From positions 1 to 64,000 of the forward strand of contig JADJWL010000012.1 of NCBI GenBank assembly GCA_016716385.1: a stretch of 64,000 bases of DNA, written 5' to 3'. Shown here in pieces: positions 50,004-59,329 of this stretch; position 1 is the first letter of the stretch, and each line of letters opens with the position of its first letter. The position numbers and the translations under genes are program-made. The DNA is from Bryobacterales bacterium. GTDB lineage: Bacteria; Acidobacteriota; Terriglobia; Bryobacterales; Bryobacteraceae. The notes under the pieces were generated by a model. That model searched no databases. It was not told where the DNA came from and saw nothing but the letters and a program-made list of their open reading frames with translations.

Positions 50004-53000
50004 ATGAAGAGACGTCTACACTGGACGGCGTTACCCTCGCTTGCAGCCCTTACCCTGACCCTTGTTCCTGTCTACGCGCAGGGACCGGCGATCGCCGTGG
50101 GCTCCGGGGGGGCGGGCAGTTCGCCGAGCCAGACCTATCAGCCGCCGGCTCGCATTCCGGCACCTTACTCCAGCAACAACCCACAGGTTCCAGCCGGGAC
50201 CATGGCGTTGTTCGAAGGTCCGTCAGTGACGGACTACTTCAACTTCGAGCAGAATTTCATCTCCCCGCCGAATCCCCAGATCGCCGTTGGTCCAGACGAC
50301 ATCCTCATGATCGTCAACCGGCAGATCTTCCGCGTCCCGAACGGGAATGCGGCGGGTGTTGCCCTTCCCCAGACGAACGGGGCGGTCGACGACAATCCGT
50401 TCCGGACGGGTAACCCCTACGCCCAGAAGGCCTTCCTCGACACATGGATTGGCGAGACAGCGATGAATGCGCTGTGCCCGTCCCGCAATGTTGTCGAGGC
50501 TGACCCGGCGGTCTGTCAGATTGCCAACCCGACAGTCAAGTACGACCAGTTGCACGGGCGCTTCCTTGTCCTGTTCACAGTCGTAGACACTGGCCTGCGC
50601 AACACCGGTCAGGGTTACGCGCTACTGGCGGATCGCAAGGCAAGCTGGGTTCTTCTTGTCTCCCGCTTCGCCGCGCTCACCGATTCCGCTCAACTTCCCA
50701 GCGCAAGCAATCAGATCTTCGTCACCCCGACCACTCCCGACACCGTGACTGGCGGCAACGCGGCCAATTGGTCGCTGTGGTACGGCTCGGCCAGCGATGG
50801 GTTCGGCGGAACCCACGGGAATATTAATAGCGTTCCTGGCGTCATCGATCGTGCCCCTAACGGCAATCCTTTCGATTGCCGGAGCAGCGCCTATCAGCCC
50901 GCGGGTACGCTGCCAACATCCGTGTGCTACTTCCCGACCAATGCCAGGATTGGCATCGACAACGACACCGTGATCCTCTCGTCGGCCGTCTACAACGGCA
51001 ACATCAACGTGGCGAATATGTCGCAAACCTACAACCCGGAGGGGTGCCTCCTTACGGCCAACAACGGTGTCCAGGTTCCCGACTGCACAAATACCGATCC
51101 CAGCCGGGTCTCCACGCCTGCATATGCCGGAAATCGTGTTCGAGTGATTAAGAAGAGTCAGCTCTACACTTCCCCCGGTGCCGCAGGTAACCCATTGACC
51201 CCTGGCGATCAGTTCGACGGCATTGCCGACCAGCCTGCTGCGACTGCCCATTACTACGACCTCTACTCCAACAATCTCGGCACGCCTTGGGCGGCGGGGA
51301 CCGGCGTCGTGCCGCCTGTTCCGTTCACTCTGGTCGTTTCCAACAGTGCTCCACAGGTGGGTGCGGCGGTGACCCCAGGGTCCAAGTATGCTTCCATCCC
51401 TGTCGTCGATCATCCTCCTGTTCCGACGCTGGTGGAGCCGAGCTATCTGTCTCCGTACTTCTGCGAGCCGCAACACCTGCGTGGACGTCCGGCGGCAACC
51501 TTCTCGAATGCGCTCCTGCCGAACAGTCAAGGCGTGTCGCAATCGAACGCGTATCTGCTATGCGCCATTTCGACACCCACGGCGACAGAGCTCTCCACGT
51601 TTAGTCACTTGTTCGTGCAGACCCTGCACCATGTCCAGCAGACTCCGGCGTTCCCGGGCAGCCCGATTCTCGGCCCGCGCCCATTCATCGTCCACGCAGC
51701 CAATGCAAACGCCCTGGGCACCACCGCTGGGACAGCGAACATCGGCTGGAGCGGCTATCCGACGGCCGTTCCGGTTAATCCGCACAAGAACCCGGCAGAC
51801 GTTGCGCAACTCGGCAACGTTCGCACCACTGCCAACGGCGATTCCGCGACTAGGCTGTTTGTCGGCGATAACCGCCCGCACAAGCTGGTCTTCCGCGAAG
51901 GCCACCTGTATGACGCCCGCGTTATTAGCACGCAAACGACACAGTTCAACTTTGCTGGCGCCAACTCCCCGCTAGCAACGACCGTCGCTTACGACGTCAT
52001 TCAGCGGCTGGCTCCGACCAACCAGCCCCTACCGGTCATTTTCGCAAGCTGGCAGAACACTAGGGCCTATGCACCGATGTTTGATGTGCCTGCAAACGTC
52101 AGTCAAGTTGGCCAGATCTCGCCGATCAATGTCTTCCCGTATCTGGAGAAGCTGTTCGTGGCGACCACTCATCCACCGCTTGTCCAATCGGGCTTGGCAA
52201 CTGACCGCCGTAACTGGGATCGCTCCTCGGTGACTCCCGCTCCGCTACCCCCAGTGGCGAACTGCTTCTCCAACCACACACAACCGGGTCTGACGTCGAC
52301 CTCGGCGTGGCCTTCGTTGTTTGACATGAGATGCGGTGAAGATCCGTACGAGTCATTGTTCACCGTTCGCGATCCTGCCACCGGCCTCATCCGCCAGGCA
52401 ACTCCCTTCGGAATCTACGGTGATTCCGAGACCGATCCAAACGATGGTAGCCTGTGGAACTTCGGGGCGTACGCAAAGCGTAAGATCACCACTCAAGCAG
52501 CAACGAGCCAGTGGGGTACTGTCGCGGCCAACTACAAGATGGATTTCCCCCTCAACGACCCCTACGGGAACTCCTATTCGGTTACTGTTCCTTCAACCCA
52601 TCCGTTCTACAACGTGATCAGGATTGCGGGCCAGTTGAACATCATGCCGACGTCATTCATCACCAACTCTGCCGACGCCGAGGAGTATGTCACTCGGCGG
52701 AACATGGCTGAGTTAGTGATCCGGTCGATGATGGACGATGCTGCGGTTCAGAACATTCTGAACAACACGCCGCAGTTCGGCGGACCAACGCAAACAAGCT
52801 TCGCCGATGTCCCGTACTCCGCGACCGGCGATTGGAAGTACATCGAAGTCATGTACCGCCTTGGCATTACCCGTGGCTGTCTCGCGACCAGCGATGCCGT
52901 CCGTCGCTTCTGCCCGGATGAGAAGACCACCCGTCGCGAGATGGCGATCTTCGTCGTCCGTGCGAAGTTGGCCAACGTGTTTCCGTCGGTCATTAGCGGA

Positions 53001-53351
53001 TGTCCGGTTGGCATCACAAACGGTACGAGCACTTCGACCAATGTGATGTGGCCGGCAGGGGTGATGACCAGTTGCGGTTCCGCCACTGGTGACAACTTCC
53101 ACTTGTTCACCACGACTCTGCCTTATTTTGTCGACAACCCGATCGAGTCCTCGAACGATGCGTATCCTTTCATCCAGAAGGCTCGTGAGTTGCGGATCAC
53201 CATCGGCAGAAACCTCGGTCCGGCGAATAATGCGCGCAACGCAAACTACTCCCCCGGACCGCAGATCAGCTTTGATCGGCCAGCAGCACATGAAGGCTTC
53301 TTGAAGCGTGGCGAGATCATTGCCATGATGGTTCGCGCGTTCTTCTTCTAA
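50004..53351 (+). CDS. large surface protein with C-terminal SLH-type repeats
   Basis: A 1115-residue exported protein: signal peptide MKRRLHWTALPSLAALTLTL cleaved after VYAQ, a long domain of unknown type with many Asn/Thr/Pro-rich loops, and a C-terminal region (about residue 890 onward) with SLH-like units: VTRRNMAELVIRSMM, SFADVPYS...YIEVMYRLGITRGC, RFCPDEKTTRREMAIFVVRA, and PFIQKARELRITIG...LKRGEIIAMMVRAFF. SLH domains attach proteins to cell-wall polymer, so this may be an S-layer or envelope protein. GGAGGC precedes ATG 50004; the frame is open to 49929. Codons are more A/T-ending than in neighbouring genes, fitting high expression or transfer. Confidence 0.8.
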   Translation: MKRRLHWTALPSLAALTLTLVPVYAQGPAIAVGSGGAGSSPSQTYQPPARIPAPYSSNNPQVPAGTMALFEGPSVTDYFNFEQNFISPPNPQIAVGPDDILMIVNRQIFRVPNGNAAGVALPQTNGAVDDNPFRTGNPYAQKAFLDTWIGETAMNALCPSRNVVEADPAVCQIANPTVKYDQLHGRFLVLFTVVDTGLRNTGQGYALLADRKASWVLLVSRFAALTDSAQLPSASNQIFVTPTTPDTVTGGNAANWSLWYGSASDGFGGTHGNINSVPGVIDRAPNGNPFDCRSSAYQPAGTLPTSVCYFPTNARIGIDNDTVILSSAVYNGNINVANMSQTYNPEGCLLTANNGVQVPDCTNTDPSRVSTPAYAGNRVRVIKKSQLYTSPGAAGNPLTPGDQFDGIADQPAATAHYYDLYSNNLGTPWAAGTGVVPPVPFTLVVSNSAPQVGAAVTPGSKYASIPVVDHPPVPTLVEPSYLSPYFCEPQHLRGRPAATFSNALLPNSQGVSQSNAYLLCAISTPTATELSTFSHLFVQTLHHVQQTPAFPGSPILGPRPFIVHAANANALGTTAGTANIGWSGYPTAVPVNPHKNPADVAQLGNVRTTANGDSATRLFVGDNRPHKLVFREGHLYDARVISTQTTQFNFAGANSPLATTVAYDVIQRLAPTNQPLPVIFASWQNTRAYAPMFDVPANVSQVGQISPINVFPYLEKLFVATTHPPLVQSGLATDRRNWDRSSVTPAPLPPVANCFSNHTQPGLTSTSAWPSLFDMRCGEDPYESLFTVRDPATGLIRQATPFGIYGDSETDPNDGSLWNFGAYAKRKITTQAATSQWGTVAANYKMDFPLNDPYGNSYSVTVPSTHPFYNVIRIAGQLNIMPTSFITNSADAEEYVTRRNMAELVIRSMMDDAAVQNILNNTPQFGGPTQTSFADVPYSATGDWKYIEVMYRLGITRGCLATSDAVRRFCPDEKTTRREMAIFVVRAKLANVFPSVISGCPVGITNGTSTSTNVMWPAGVMTSCGSATGDNFHLFTTTLPYFVDNPIESSNDAYPFIQKARELRITIGRNLGPANNARNANYSPGPQISFDRPAAHEGFLKRGEIIAMMVRAFFF

Positions 53352-53381
53352 GCTTCGAGTCTCCAACTCGAACAACACGGC

Positions 53382-53416
53382 CCGGGCCACATCCAACCGG
53401 ATGTGGCCCGGTTTTT
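53382..53416 (+). terminator. intrinsic terminator of SLH protein gene
   Basis: CCGGGCCACATCC (53382-53394), loop AACC, GGATGTGGCCCGG (53399-53411), then TTTTTATTTT: a perfect 13-bp stem with a T tract about 30 bp after the stop. The clearest rho-independent terminator in the window. Confidence 0.9.
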
Positions 53417-53898
53417 ATTTTGGGTGGCACATCATCCGCCAGTGCTGGGTTCGCCGTTCCCTCGACAGCCTGATGGACGTGCGAATCCGACCCACAGAAG
53501 CGCCCCTGCGCAAGAAGGTCCGAACGCAGCCGTCCGCACGGCACTGGCTCGCGGTCCCAATTGGCACGGGCCAACGAACTCCCTCTCCATCACAGACTTG
53601 GGACGTTCATCCGGAGGTCGCGTGCGAAGGGTGGTCCGGGAGTCCCAACTTGGGCGGCGCGAACCCCTCTGCCGAAGCTTCTGAGCTGCTAGTTGACCAC
53701 CTGACCAGGTGCTTGATCGCAAGCCTGTTCCCCGAACCCTTGGCAGCGCAGCGCGCGCAGCACCCCAGAGCAGCTCGTCCCTACCCGGCCCAGCCCTCTC
53801 TCTCCGGCCTCCCTGGGAATCCTTGGCCTGGAGCGCAGCCGCAAGGCAGACGCCAACCTCCAGCAGTTTGCACCGCCTGAAGCGTGAATCAGAACCAG
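53417..53898. other. gene-free stretch
   Basis: About 480 bp between the terminator and the next gene's stop. Open frames exist on both strands (for example 53432-53914 minus) but are Arg/Pro/Ser-rich without conserved motifs, signal peptide or start signals, and I see no RNA gene or repeat. It may be degraded sequence left by the duplication next to it. Confidence 0.5.
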
Positions 53899-54804
53899 CT
53901 AAGGAAGGACGCACAATGGGGCAGATGCAAACGAATGACCCCGCCCAACGGCGACAACCGCATTTGAGGGAATACTCGGCCCGCAGGTTGGTACGGCAGC
54001 AGGGGTCTCGACCCTGATGTTGACTTGGTAGAGTCCTGCAACACCTGGTGTCAGTCCCGAGAACAGAGGGGTCTGGGTTCGCTCAGGCCGGACGGGTCCC
54101 GCATCGGACCCATAGACAACGGTTGCGCGGACATCGGTCATCGGCTGCGCCACGGACGGGGACGCCGCTCCGGACTGAAGGCGCTCCTCAGTCCTTCCCA
54201 GCCCATAGAGGTACACGGTAATGACCTCGCCTGAGCGCGCTGGATTCTCACGTGTGACAAACGAGCCGTCTGAATGAGTCACGGCCGCCTGGCAGGGCGA
54301 CTGCTCCGCGGCTGGTGGCAAAAGCGTGTCACACGAGTTCACGATATGTGCATTGTCCGGGACGGCGGACAACGCCTGAGGCGCGCTGGGGACCCCGTCT
54401 TTGATCACCACGAGCGAAGCGAAGTTCTCGGGGCGCCGCGAACCCGGCACATTCGGCACCAGCTCGTACGGCACCTGCACCGTGACGGCGACAAGGGGTT
54501 GGCACTGATTCGTTGCGCCCGCGGGGCATTCCTCAACCGTGTAGATTGCGATGAGGGGCACCGGTAAGGGAAGAGCAAACGATTGGTAGAGAACAACTTC
54601 AAATCCAGCTAAGCGAATGGGCAGAGGATAGCCTGCCGCCATGACCGGCTGGGGCACGGGATCCGCGCTTCTGACAAACAACGAAACGATCTGACCTGGC
54701 GCCACATCGGGCGCCGGCTGGCGATATCCCAAGCCAGTGACGACCGGAGGCTGTGCCGCCGCGATATTCATGACCAACAGCGAAACCGCTACGAGGGTCC
54801 GCAT
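53899..54804 (-). CDS. secreted TIGR03437-like (Solibacter C-terminal region type) protein, copy 1
   Basis: A 301-residue protein: signal peptide MRTLVAVSLLVMNIAAAQ, then a beta-rich domain of the type seen at the C-terminus of many Bryobacterales secreted proteins: DVAPGQIVSLFVRSAD, ENPARSGEVITVYLYGLGRTEERLQSG and GLTPGVAGLYQVNIRVETP. Several Cys residues may form disulphides (ECPAG...NQC, SCDTLL, SPC, PTCG, LCVLP). Function unknown, presumably extracellular or outer-membrane. It is 57 bp downstream of the WG lipoprotein and paralogous to 61198-62124. Confidence 0.8.
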   Translation of the reverse strand: MRTLVAVSLLVMNIAAAQPPVVTGLGYRQPAPDVAPGQIVSLFVRSADPVPQPVMAAGYPLPIRLAGFEVVLYQSFALPLPVPLIAIYTVEECPAGATNQCQPLVAVTVQVPYELVPNVPGSRRPENFASLVVIKDGVPSAPQALSAVPDNAHIVNSCDTLLPPAAEQSPCQAAVTHSDGSFVTRENPARSGEVITVYLYGLGRTEERLQSGAASPSVAQPMTDVRATVVYGSDAGPVRPERTQTPLFSGLTPGVAGLYQVNIRVETPAAVPTCGPSIPSNAVVAVGRGHSFASAPLCVLP

Positions 54805-54861
54805 AGTCGTAGTATACGACCGCCCGTTCCAGAGAACCAGGCCTATCTGCCCTCTGCGGCC

Positions 54862-55815
54862 CTACGGCTGCTCCTTAGGCCAAATGACGTCTCCCGCGGT
54901 GTTCAAATAGAGGACCTTGTCGGCCTTCCTCACTAGGGCGAGACCTTCAGTGAATGGGCCAACGTCGTCATACTCCGCCTTGATCGCAAACTGCCCGTCG
55001 CGGTTCACGTAACCCCACTTGGAATCGGCCATCTGAACACCTGCCAGCCCTTCCGAAAAGGTTCTCGCCAAAGTGAAGCGTGCGGGAATGACCATCTCAC
55101 CCTTGGCGTTGATAAACCCCCAACGGTAGCTGGCAGCGATCCCTTCCTCGACGGAAGCCAAGCCCTCCGAGAAGCGGTTCGCACTCTCAAACCGCGGCTC
55201 GATGACGTACTTCCCGCCTCGGTCGATGTAACCCCAGAGCTTGCCGAGCACCCGCACCCCCGCCAGACCCTCCGAGAACGGAGTGACTCCCTCATAAATC
55301 GGGCGAACAACGAAATCACCGCTAGGATCGATGAATCCCCAACTCGTCACGATCACCCCACCGGGAGCAACAACTGTCTGCAGCGTAGGCGCAAGACCCT
55401 CGAAGAACTGCCCGACACCTGTGTACTTGGGTTCGAAGAGAACCCTTCCCGACGTATCGATGACAGTGAACTTGCCGCCGATCCTTACCGAGGCATACCC
55501 GTTGGCGAAAGGGAGGACCTGCTCAAACCGTGGTTCGATCACATAGGTTCCGGTCCGATCAATGAAGCCCCACCGTTCAGTCTTGACGTCAAGAACCGCG
55601 CCCAAACCGTCAGAAAACGCCATTGCCTGCCGAAACTGCGGCTCGATCACTTCGTCGCCATTGGCGTCGATGTAGCCGAACACTGTTCCGACTGGGATCG
55701 GGTGCAGCACCGGCCCCGAATCGAACGGTGCTGCTCGTCCAGCCGACGTGTGTTTGCAGGCCGGAGAAACAAGCAAGACCAAAGACCATGTGAGAGTGAG
55801 TGCCAGCTTTTCCAT
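54862..55815 (-). CDS. WG-repeat lipoprotein, copy 1
   Basis: A 317-residue lipoprotein (leader ending in a VSPAC lipobox, Cys20) composed of about eight WG beta-hairpin repeats with the pattern (W/F)G(F/Y)I(D/N)..G..VI.P.F....FSEGLA.V. These repeats form a beta-solenoid or propeller-like surface; no enzyme function is known for the family. It resembles 60208-61155 along its whole length, for example RFEQVLPFANGYASVR versus TFEQVLPFAEGYASVR. First gene of the minus-strand arm. Confidence 0.9.
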   Translation of the reverse strand: MEKLALTLTWSLVLLVSPACKHTSAGRAAPFDSGPVLHPIPVGTVFGYIDANGDEVIEPQFRQAMAFSDGLGAVLDVKTERWGFIDRTGTYVIEPRFEQVLPFANGYASVRIGGKFTVIDTSGRVLFEPKYTGVGQFFEGLAPTLQTVVAPGGVIVTSWGFIDPSGDFVVRPIYEGVTPFSEGLAGVRVLGKLWGYIDRGGKYVIEPRFESANRFSEGLASVEEGIAASYRWGFINAKGEMVIPARFTLARTFSEGLAGVQMADSKWGYVNRDGQFAIKAEYDDVGPFTEGLALVRKADKVLYLNTAGDVIWPKEQP

Positions 55816-55936
55816 GCGTTGAAATGCAGCGTATCTTAATAGATGTTACCAGATAGAAGCTGAGACAACACCCTGCGACCGCAACTGCCTGAAGTGCAAA
55901 CCCCTCAGGCAGGACTCGCTTGATCCAGCTTGATCC

Positions 55937-57058
55937 CTAAAGTAATTTTCCAGCAAGCCGCGTGACCGTGACTTCCGGCTTGAGGTGCGTATCCAGCCAG
56001 CCGTAGATCAACTGGCGCGATTCGTGCTCGACGGAGTGCTTGCGTCCGTGGACGTAGAAGGCGAAATTGTCCGGCACACCTTCCAGCTCATAGACATCCA
56101 TCACCTTCATGAGCATCGGAATACGCTGGCGCTGCACGAGCGGGTCGCCGTCGTTCATTCCGGAAAGATCGAGGAACGCGCGCGGCGCGATGAGAGCCAT
56201 GATCTCGTGGAAATCGATGGGCGGGAGCTTGCCCTCGAGCAGGCCGGGGCGGATGTGACCGAAATAGACGTACCAGCGGTCGCGCGCCCATTCGGTGACC
56301 TTCGGATTGTGGCGGAAGAAGCTGGCGCTGCAGTTGCCCGCCGCGACTTTCACGCGCGGGTCGTAGGCGGCGAGGAACATCGTGCCGTGCCCGCCGAGCG
56401 AGTGTCCCATCGCGCCGATTTTGCCGCCATCGACCTCGGGCATCGACTGAAGCACGTCGATGGCGATCGAGTGCTCGTAGGTGAATTTGCCGACCGCCGT
56501 CCATTGCGGATGCTTCTTGTAGAAGCGGCCGGTTTCGTAGGGTCCCTCGGGCGGCAGGCGGTGTCCCGCGACGAAGTGGTCGGGAGCGATGACGACGTAG
56601 CCGCGGCGCGCCAGGTGGTCGAGGTAGGCCTTGTCCGGGTTATCGACCAGACCGGCGGCTTGCTCCTTGCCGCGGGCGAATGTCCCATGCAGGGCCACCA
56701 CCGCGGGCAGGCGTCCGTCGCGCCGCAGCGGCACGCCGATGTAGGCGTGGGCGCGCTCGCCGCGCTCCACGTTGTAGCTGACGAGCCGGCGCTCGTAGAT
56801 ACCGTCGACGCGGACGGTCTCGTGCACCTGAAGATCGAGCGGCGGTTTCTCCGGCTTGTGACCGTCGCGGATCAGGTCAAGATACCGCTGCCGCAGGTCC
56901 TGCTTGCGCTGGCGCCACTGTTCGGGGGTCGCGACGCCGTCGAGCAGATCGTCCCAGGAGGATCGGACCGCCGGCGGATCGGACCGCCAGCGGATCTTCG
57001 GCTCCTGCGCGGACAGAAGGGCGGTGCACGTGGCGGCCAGAAGACAGATTTTCAGCAT
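55937..57058 (-). CDS. secreted alpha/beta hydrolase (acetyl-xylan-esterase/dienelactone-hydrolase-like)
   Basis: A 373-residue hydrolase with signal peptide MLKICLLAATCTALLSAQ. The fold is seen in PAVVALHGTFARGKEQAAG (oxyanion loop), then the nucleophile elbow GAMGHSLGG with Ser220, and MALIAPRAFLDLSGMNDGD, whose Asp is a good candidate acid, with His in YVHGRKHSVEHES. This set fits large serine esterases such as acetyl-xylan esterases used in plant polysaccharide breakdown, but the substrate is unproven. Divergent from the gene at 57216 (157-bp shared upstream region). Confidence 0.87.
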   Translation of the reverse strand: MLKICLLAATCTALLSAQEPKIRWRSDPPAVRSSWDDLLDGVATPEQWRQRKQDLRQRYLDLIRDGHKPEKPPLDLQVHETVRVDGIYERRLVSYNVERGERAHAYIGVPLRRDGRLPAVVALHGTFARGKEQAAGLVDNPDKAYLDHLARRGYVVIAPDHFVAGHRLPPEGPYETGRFYKKHPQWTAVGKFTYEHSIAIDVLQSMPEVDGGKIGAMGHSLGGHGTMFLAAYDPRVKVAAGNCSASFFRHNPKVTEWARDRWYVYFGHIRPGLLEGKLPPIDFHEIMALIAPRAFLDLSGMNDGDPLVQRQRIPMLMKVMDVYELEGVPDNFAFYVHGRKHSVEHESRQLIYGWLDTHLKPEVTVTRLAGKLL

Positions 57059-57215
57059 GTCGCTGCCAGTATGCCACGCAAGCGGGGGTGTTTACTCTTT
57101 TCCCGTTCCAGCAGTTCCAGGTAGAGCATCATGCTATGTCCGCTTTTCAACGTCTCTTCGAAGTCGGCTGCGACCAGTGTATCCCGTCCGGCCCAGGCAT
57201 ATAATTGAAGAAGCC

Positions 57216-58535
57216 ATGCCGCCCGGGGGCGAGTTTCGCATTCCGCTTCTGGCTGCCATCCTGGTCTGCCACCTGGTAGCGCAAGTCCGTGCGCCGGTCC
57301 CGGTGCAGGTTCCCGGCGGAGGGCAGACCCCGGCGCCGCGCGACCCCTCCGACCCGCGCAACATTCCCTCGGCCGAGATCCCGATGCCCAGGTTGCCGCG
57401 CATCCCGACGCCACGCCCGCCGCGTCTGCCTGGCGGCAAGAAGCCTCAGGCGGAAGGTCCCGGCGCCACTCAGGAAGAGTTCGGCGAAATCACGGGCGTG
57501 GTGCGGGAAGTCCAGGCCGCCGTCCTGATCCTGGACAACGCCGAGGGCGCTGCTGTCCACCTCCGCACCACCTCGCAGACGCGCTACCTGCGCAGGGGGG
57601 AAGCGATCGCGAGGGAGGAAGTATCCGCCGGCACGCCCGTGCTGGCCGAGGTCCAGGAGGATGAATTCGGCCGCGTGTTCGCACTCTTTGTGCACGTCCA
57701 CCCCGGCGCCTCCAGGAAGCCGCGGGAACCGCGCGAGGACGACGGCGATCAGCCGCCGGTCCTGCGCCGCCGCGACGAACCGGCGCCGGCTCGCCCTCTC
57801 ACGACGGACCGGCATCTGGTGGACCGCGCCCGCGAGGAGGTCTTCCGCTTCACTGACACGCTGCCCAATTACATTTGCGACCAGGTCACGACGAGGTTCG
57901 AAGGCGGGTCGCGCGACGGGCGCTGGCGCAAGAAAGATGTCGTGACGGCGGAGGTGCTTTCGGTCGACGGCGCCGAGCGGTATCAGAACGTGCGGGTGGG
58001 CGGCGCGCCCGCTTCGGAAGCGCAGGCGATCGCCACGGGATCGTGGTCCACCGGCGAGTTTCTGACGACCATGCGCGACGTGTTCTCACCCGCGACGGCG
58101 GCGGCGTTCGTCGCGACCGGCACCGAAACCGTGGGGCGCACTCCCGTGCGTGTCTTCTCGTTCGAAGTGGATGAAGCCGGATCGCACTGGCAGACACGGG
58201 TCGGCGAGCAGAAGGCGTTCCCGCCCTACCGCGGCGCGGTACGGATTGACCCCGTGTCGGCGCGCGTCTTCCGCATTGAAATGGAATCGCTCCGCATGCC
58301 CGCGGATTTCCCGATCGAATGGGGGGACTACATGGTGGAGTACGGCTGGGTGCGCATCGACGGCGCACCGCATCTGCTGCCGGTGCGGGCCTCGAATACG
58401 TCCTGTTGGCGAAGCGGCGGATGCGTGCGGAATGAGATCGAGTTCCGCAACTACCGGAAGTTCACGGCGGAGTCGGCGATCTATACGACGGAATCGACGA
58501 TCGAGTTCGAGACCGGCAAGAAAAAGCCGGATTAG
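57216..58535 (+). CDS. acidobacterium-typical secreted protein of unknown function
   Basis: A 439-residue exported protein: hydrophobic leader (IPLLAAILVCHLVAQV), a Pro-rich linker (about 30-85), an OB-fold-like segment (about 90-165: GEITGVVREVQAAVLILDNAEG...VFALFVHVHPG), and a C-terminal domain (about 210-435) with VDRAREEVFRFTDTLPNYICDQVTTRFEG, WSTGEFLTTMRDVFSPATAAAF, AYRGAV-like PYRGAVRIDPVSARVFRIEM and EIEFRNYRKFTAESAI. The last domain is one I have seen widely in acidobacterial proteins, without a known role. ATG 57216 has GAAGAAG upstream; the frame extends to 56904 without support. The stop overlaps the convergent gene by 4 nt. Confidence 0.8.
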   Translation: MPPGGEFRIPLLAAILVCHLVAQVRAPVPVQVPGGGQTPAPRDPSDPRNIPSAEIPMPRLPRIPTPRPPRLPGGKKPQAEGPGATQEEFGEITGVVREVQAAVLILDNAEGAAVHLRTTSQTRYLRRGEAIAREEVSAGTPVLAEVQEDEFGRVFALFVHVHPGASRKPREPREDDGDQPPVLRRRDEPAPARPLTTDRHLVDRAREEVFRFTDTLPNYICDQVTTRFEGGSRDGRWRKKDVVTAEVLSVDGAERYQNVRVGGAPASEAQAIATGSWSTGEFLTTMRDVFSPATAAAFVATGTETVGRTPVRVFSFEVDEAGSHWQTRVGEQKAFPPYRGAVRIDPVSARVFRIEMESLRMPADFPIEWGDYMVEYGWVRIDGAPHLLPVRASNTSCWRSGGCVRNEIEFRNYRKFTAESAIYTTESTIEFETGKKKPD

Positions 58536-59320
58536 CGGACGCGCTTCAACCAGCCGTTGGGATTGTAGGTAAGCCCGTATTTTTCCCTGTCCCGGTCGGC
58601 GACGAAATCGCCGTTCCGGGCAAGGAACTCGTGGACCGCTTCCATCGGCCCCTGCTTGCCTGGACCAGGACTGAACTCCACGTGGATCGGGTGACCGTTC
58701 AGGTGCGTGTCCTGCACGATCATGTAGCAGCCCACGCAGACGAGCGGGCTGTACATTTCCATTTCACGCAGCACGTGCTCCTTGCTGTGGTCCGAGTCGA
58801 GGATCACCATCACCCGCTCGCCACTTTGGACTTTCGCTTTCATGGCGCCGACAATCGCCGGATCGGTCGATGAGCCGGTGAAGTACTCGATGCGGGAATG
58901 TTCCGGCTTGCCCGGCAGATTTTCGATATCGACTGTGAGGATGCGTCCGTGCCGCAGCAAATCCATGATGGAGGCATAGTACGCGGCTCCGCCCCCAAGC
59001 CGTGTGCCGGTCTCCATCAGAACATCCGGGCGGGTCTCGTGCAGGATCTCCTGCACCACCCACAAGTCGAGCGGCGTCTGCATGGTTTCGGTTCCCAGCC
59101 AGCGCGTGTTCTCCATCGTTTGCTTCCACCACTCGTTGTGATACTGGCGGTGGAAGGCATGGGTGATGTCCTGCTGGCTGAAATAACGGAGTTGCCAGTT
59201 GCCGACGCGCAGCGGTTCGTGAAAAACGTGCGTGACGAACCAGAGCATCGAACCCGCGCCGGCGAACAGGCAGACGACGGCGATGATCACGGCATCCCAG
59301 GCTTTGATCTGCTGACGCAT
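58532..59320 (-). CDS. membrane-anchored CmcI-like methyltransferase, copy 1
   Basis: A 262-residue protein with one N-terminal membrane anchor (about 9-30) and a CmcI/cephalosporin-hydroxylase-type domain with a Rossmann methyltransferase fold: PDVLMETGTRLGGGAAYYASIMDLL (SAM loop), ILTVDIENLPGKPEHSRIEYF, GERVMVILDSDHSKEHVLREMEMYSPLV and a conserved C-terminal DREKYGLTYNPNGWLKRV. In glycan loci such proteins are thought to methylate sugars. It is a tandem paralogue of 59330-60112, 9 bp downstream of it in the same operon. Confidence 0.85.
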   Translation of the reverse strand: MRQQIKAWDAVIIAVVCLFAGAGSMLWFVTHVFHEPLRVGNWQLRYFSQQDITHAFHRQYHNEWWKQTMENTRWLGTETMQTPLDLWVVQEILHETRPDVLMETGTRLGGGAAYYASIMDLLRHGRILTVDIENLPGKPEHSRIEYFTGSSTDPAIVGAMKAKVQSGERVMVILDSDHSKEHVLREMEMYSPLVCVGCYMIVQDTHLNGHPIHVEFSPGPGKQGPMEAVHEFLARNGDFVADRDREKYGLTYNPNGWLKRVR

Positions 59321-59329
59321 AGGGTTCCT

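Noticed and set aside
53401..53914. Open frames on both strands after the SLH terminator
   Set aside because: No conserved motif, no start signals and biased Arg/Pro/Ser composition; treated as gene-free.
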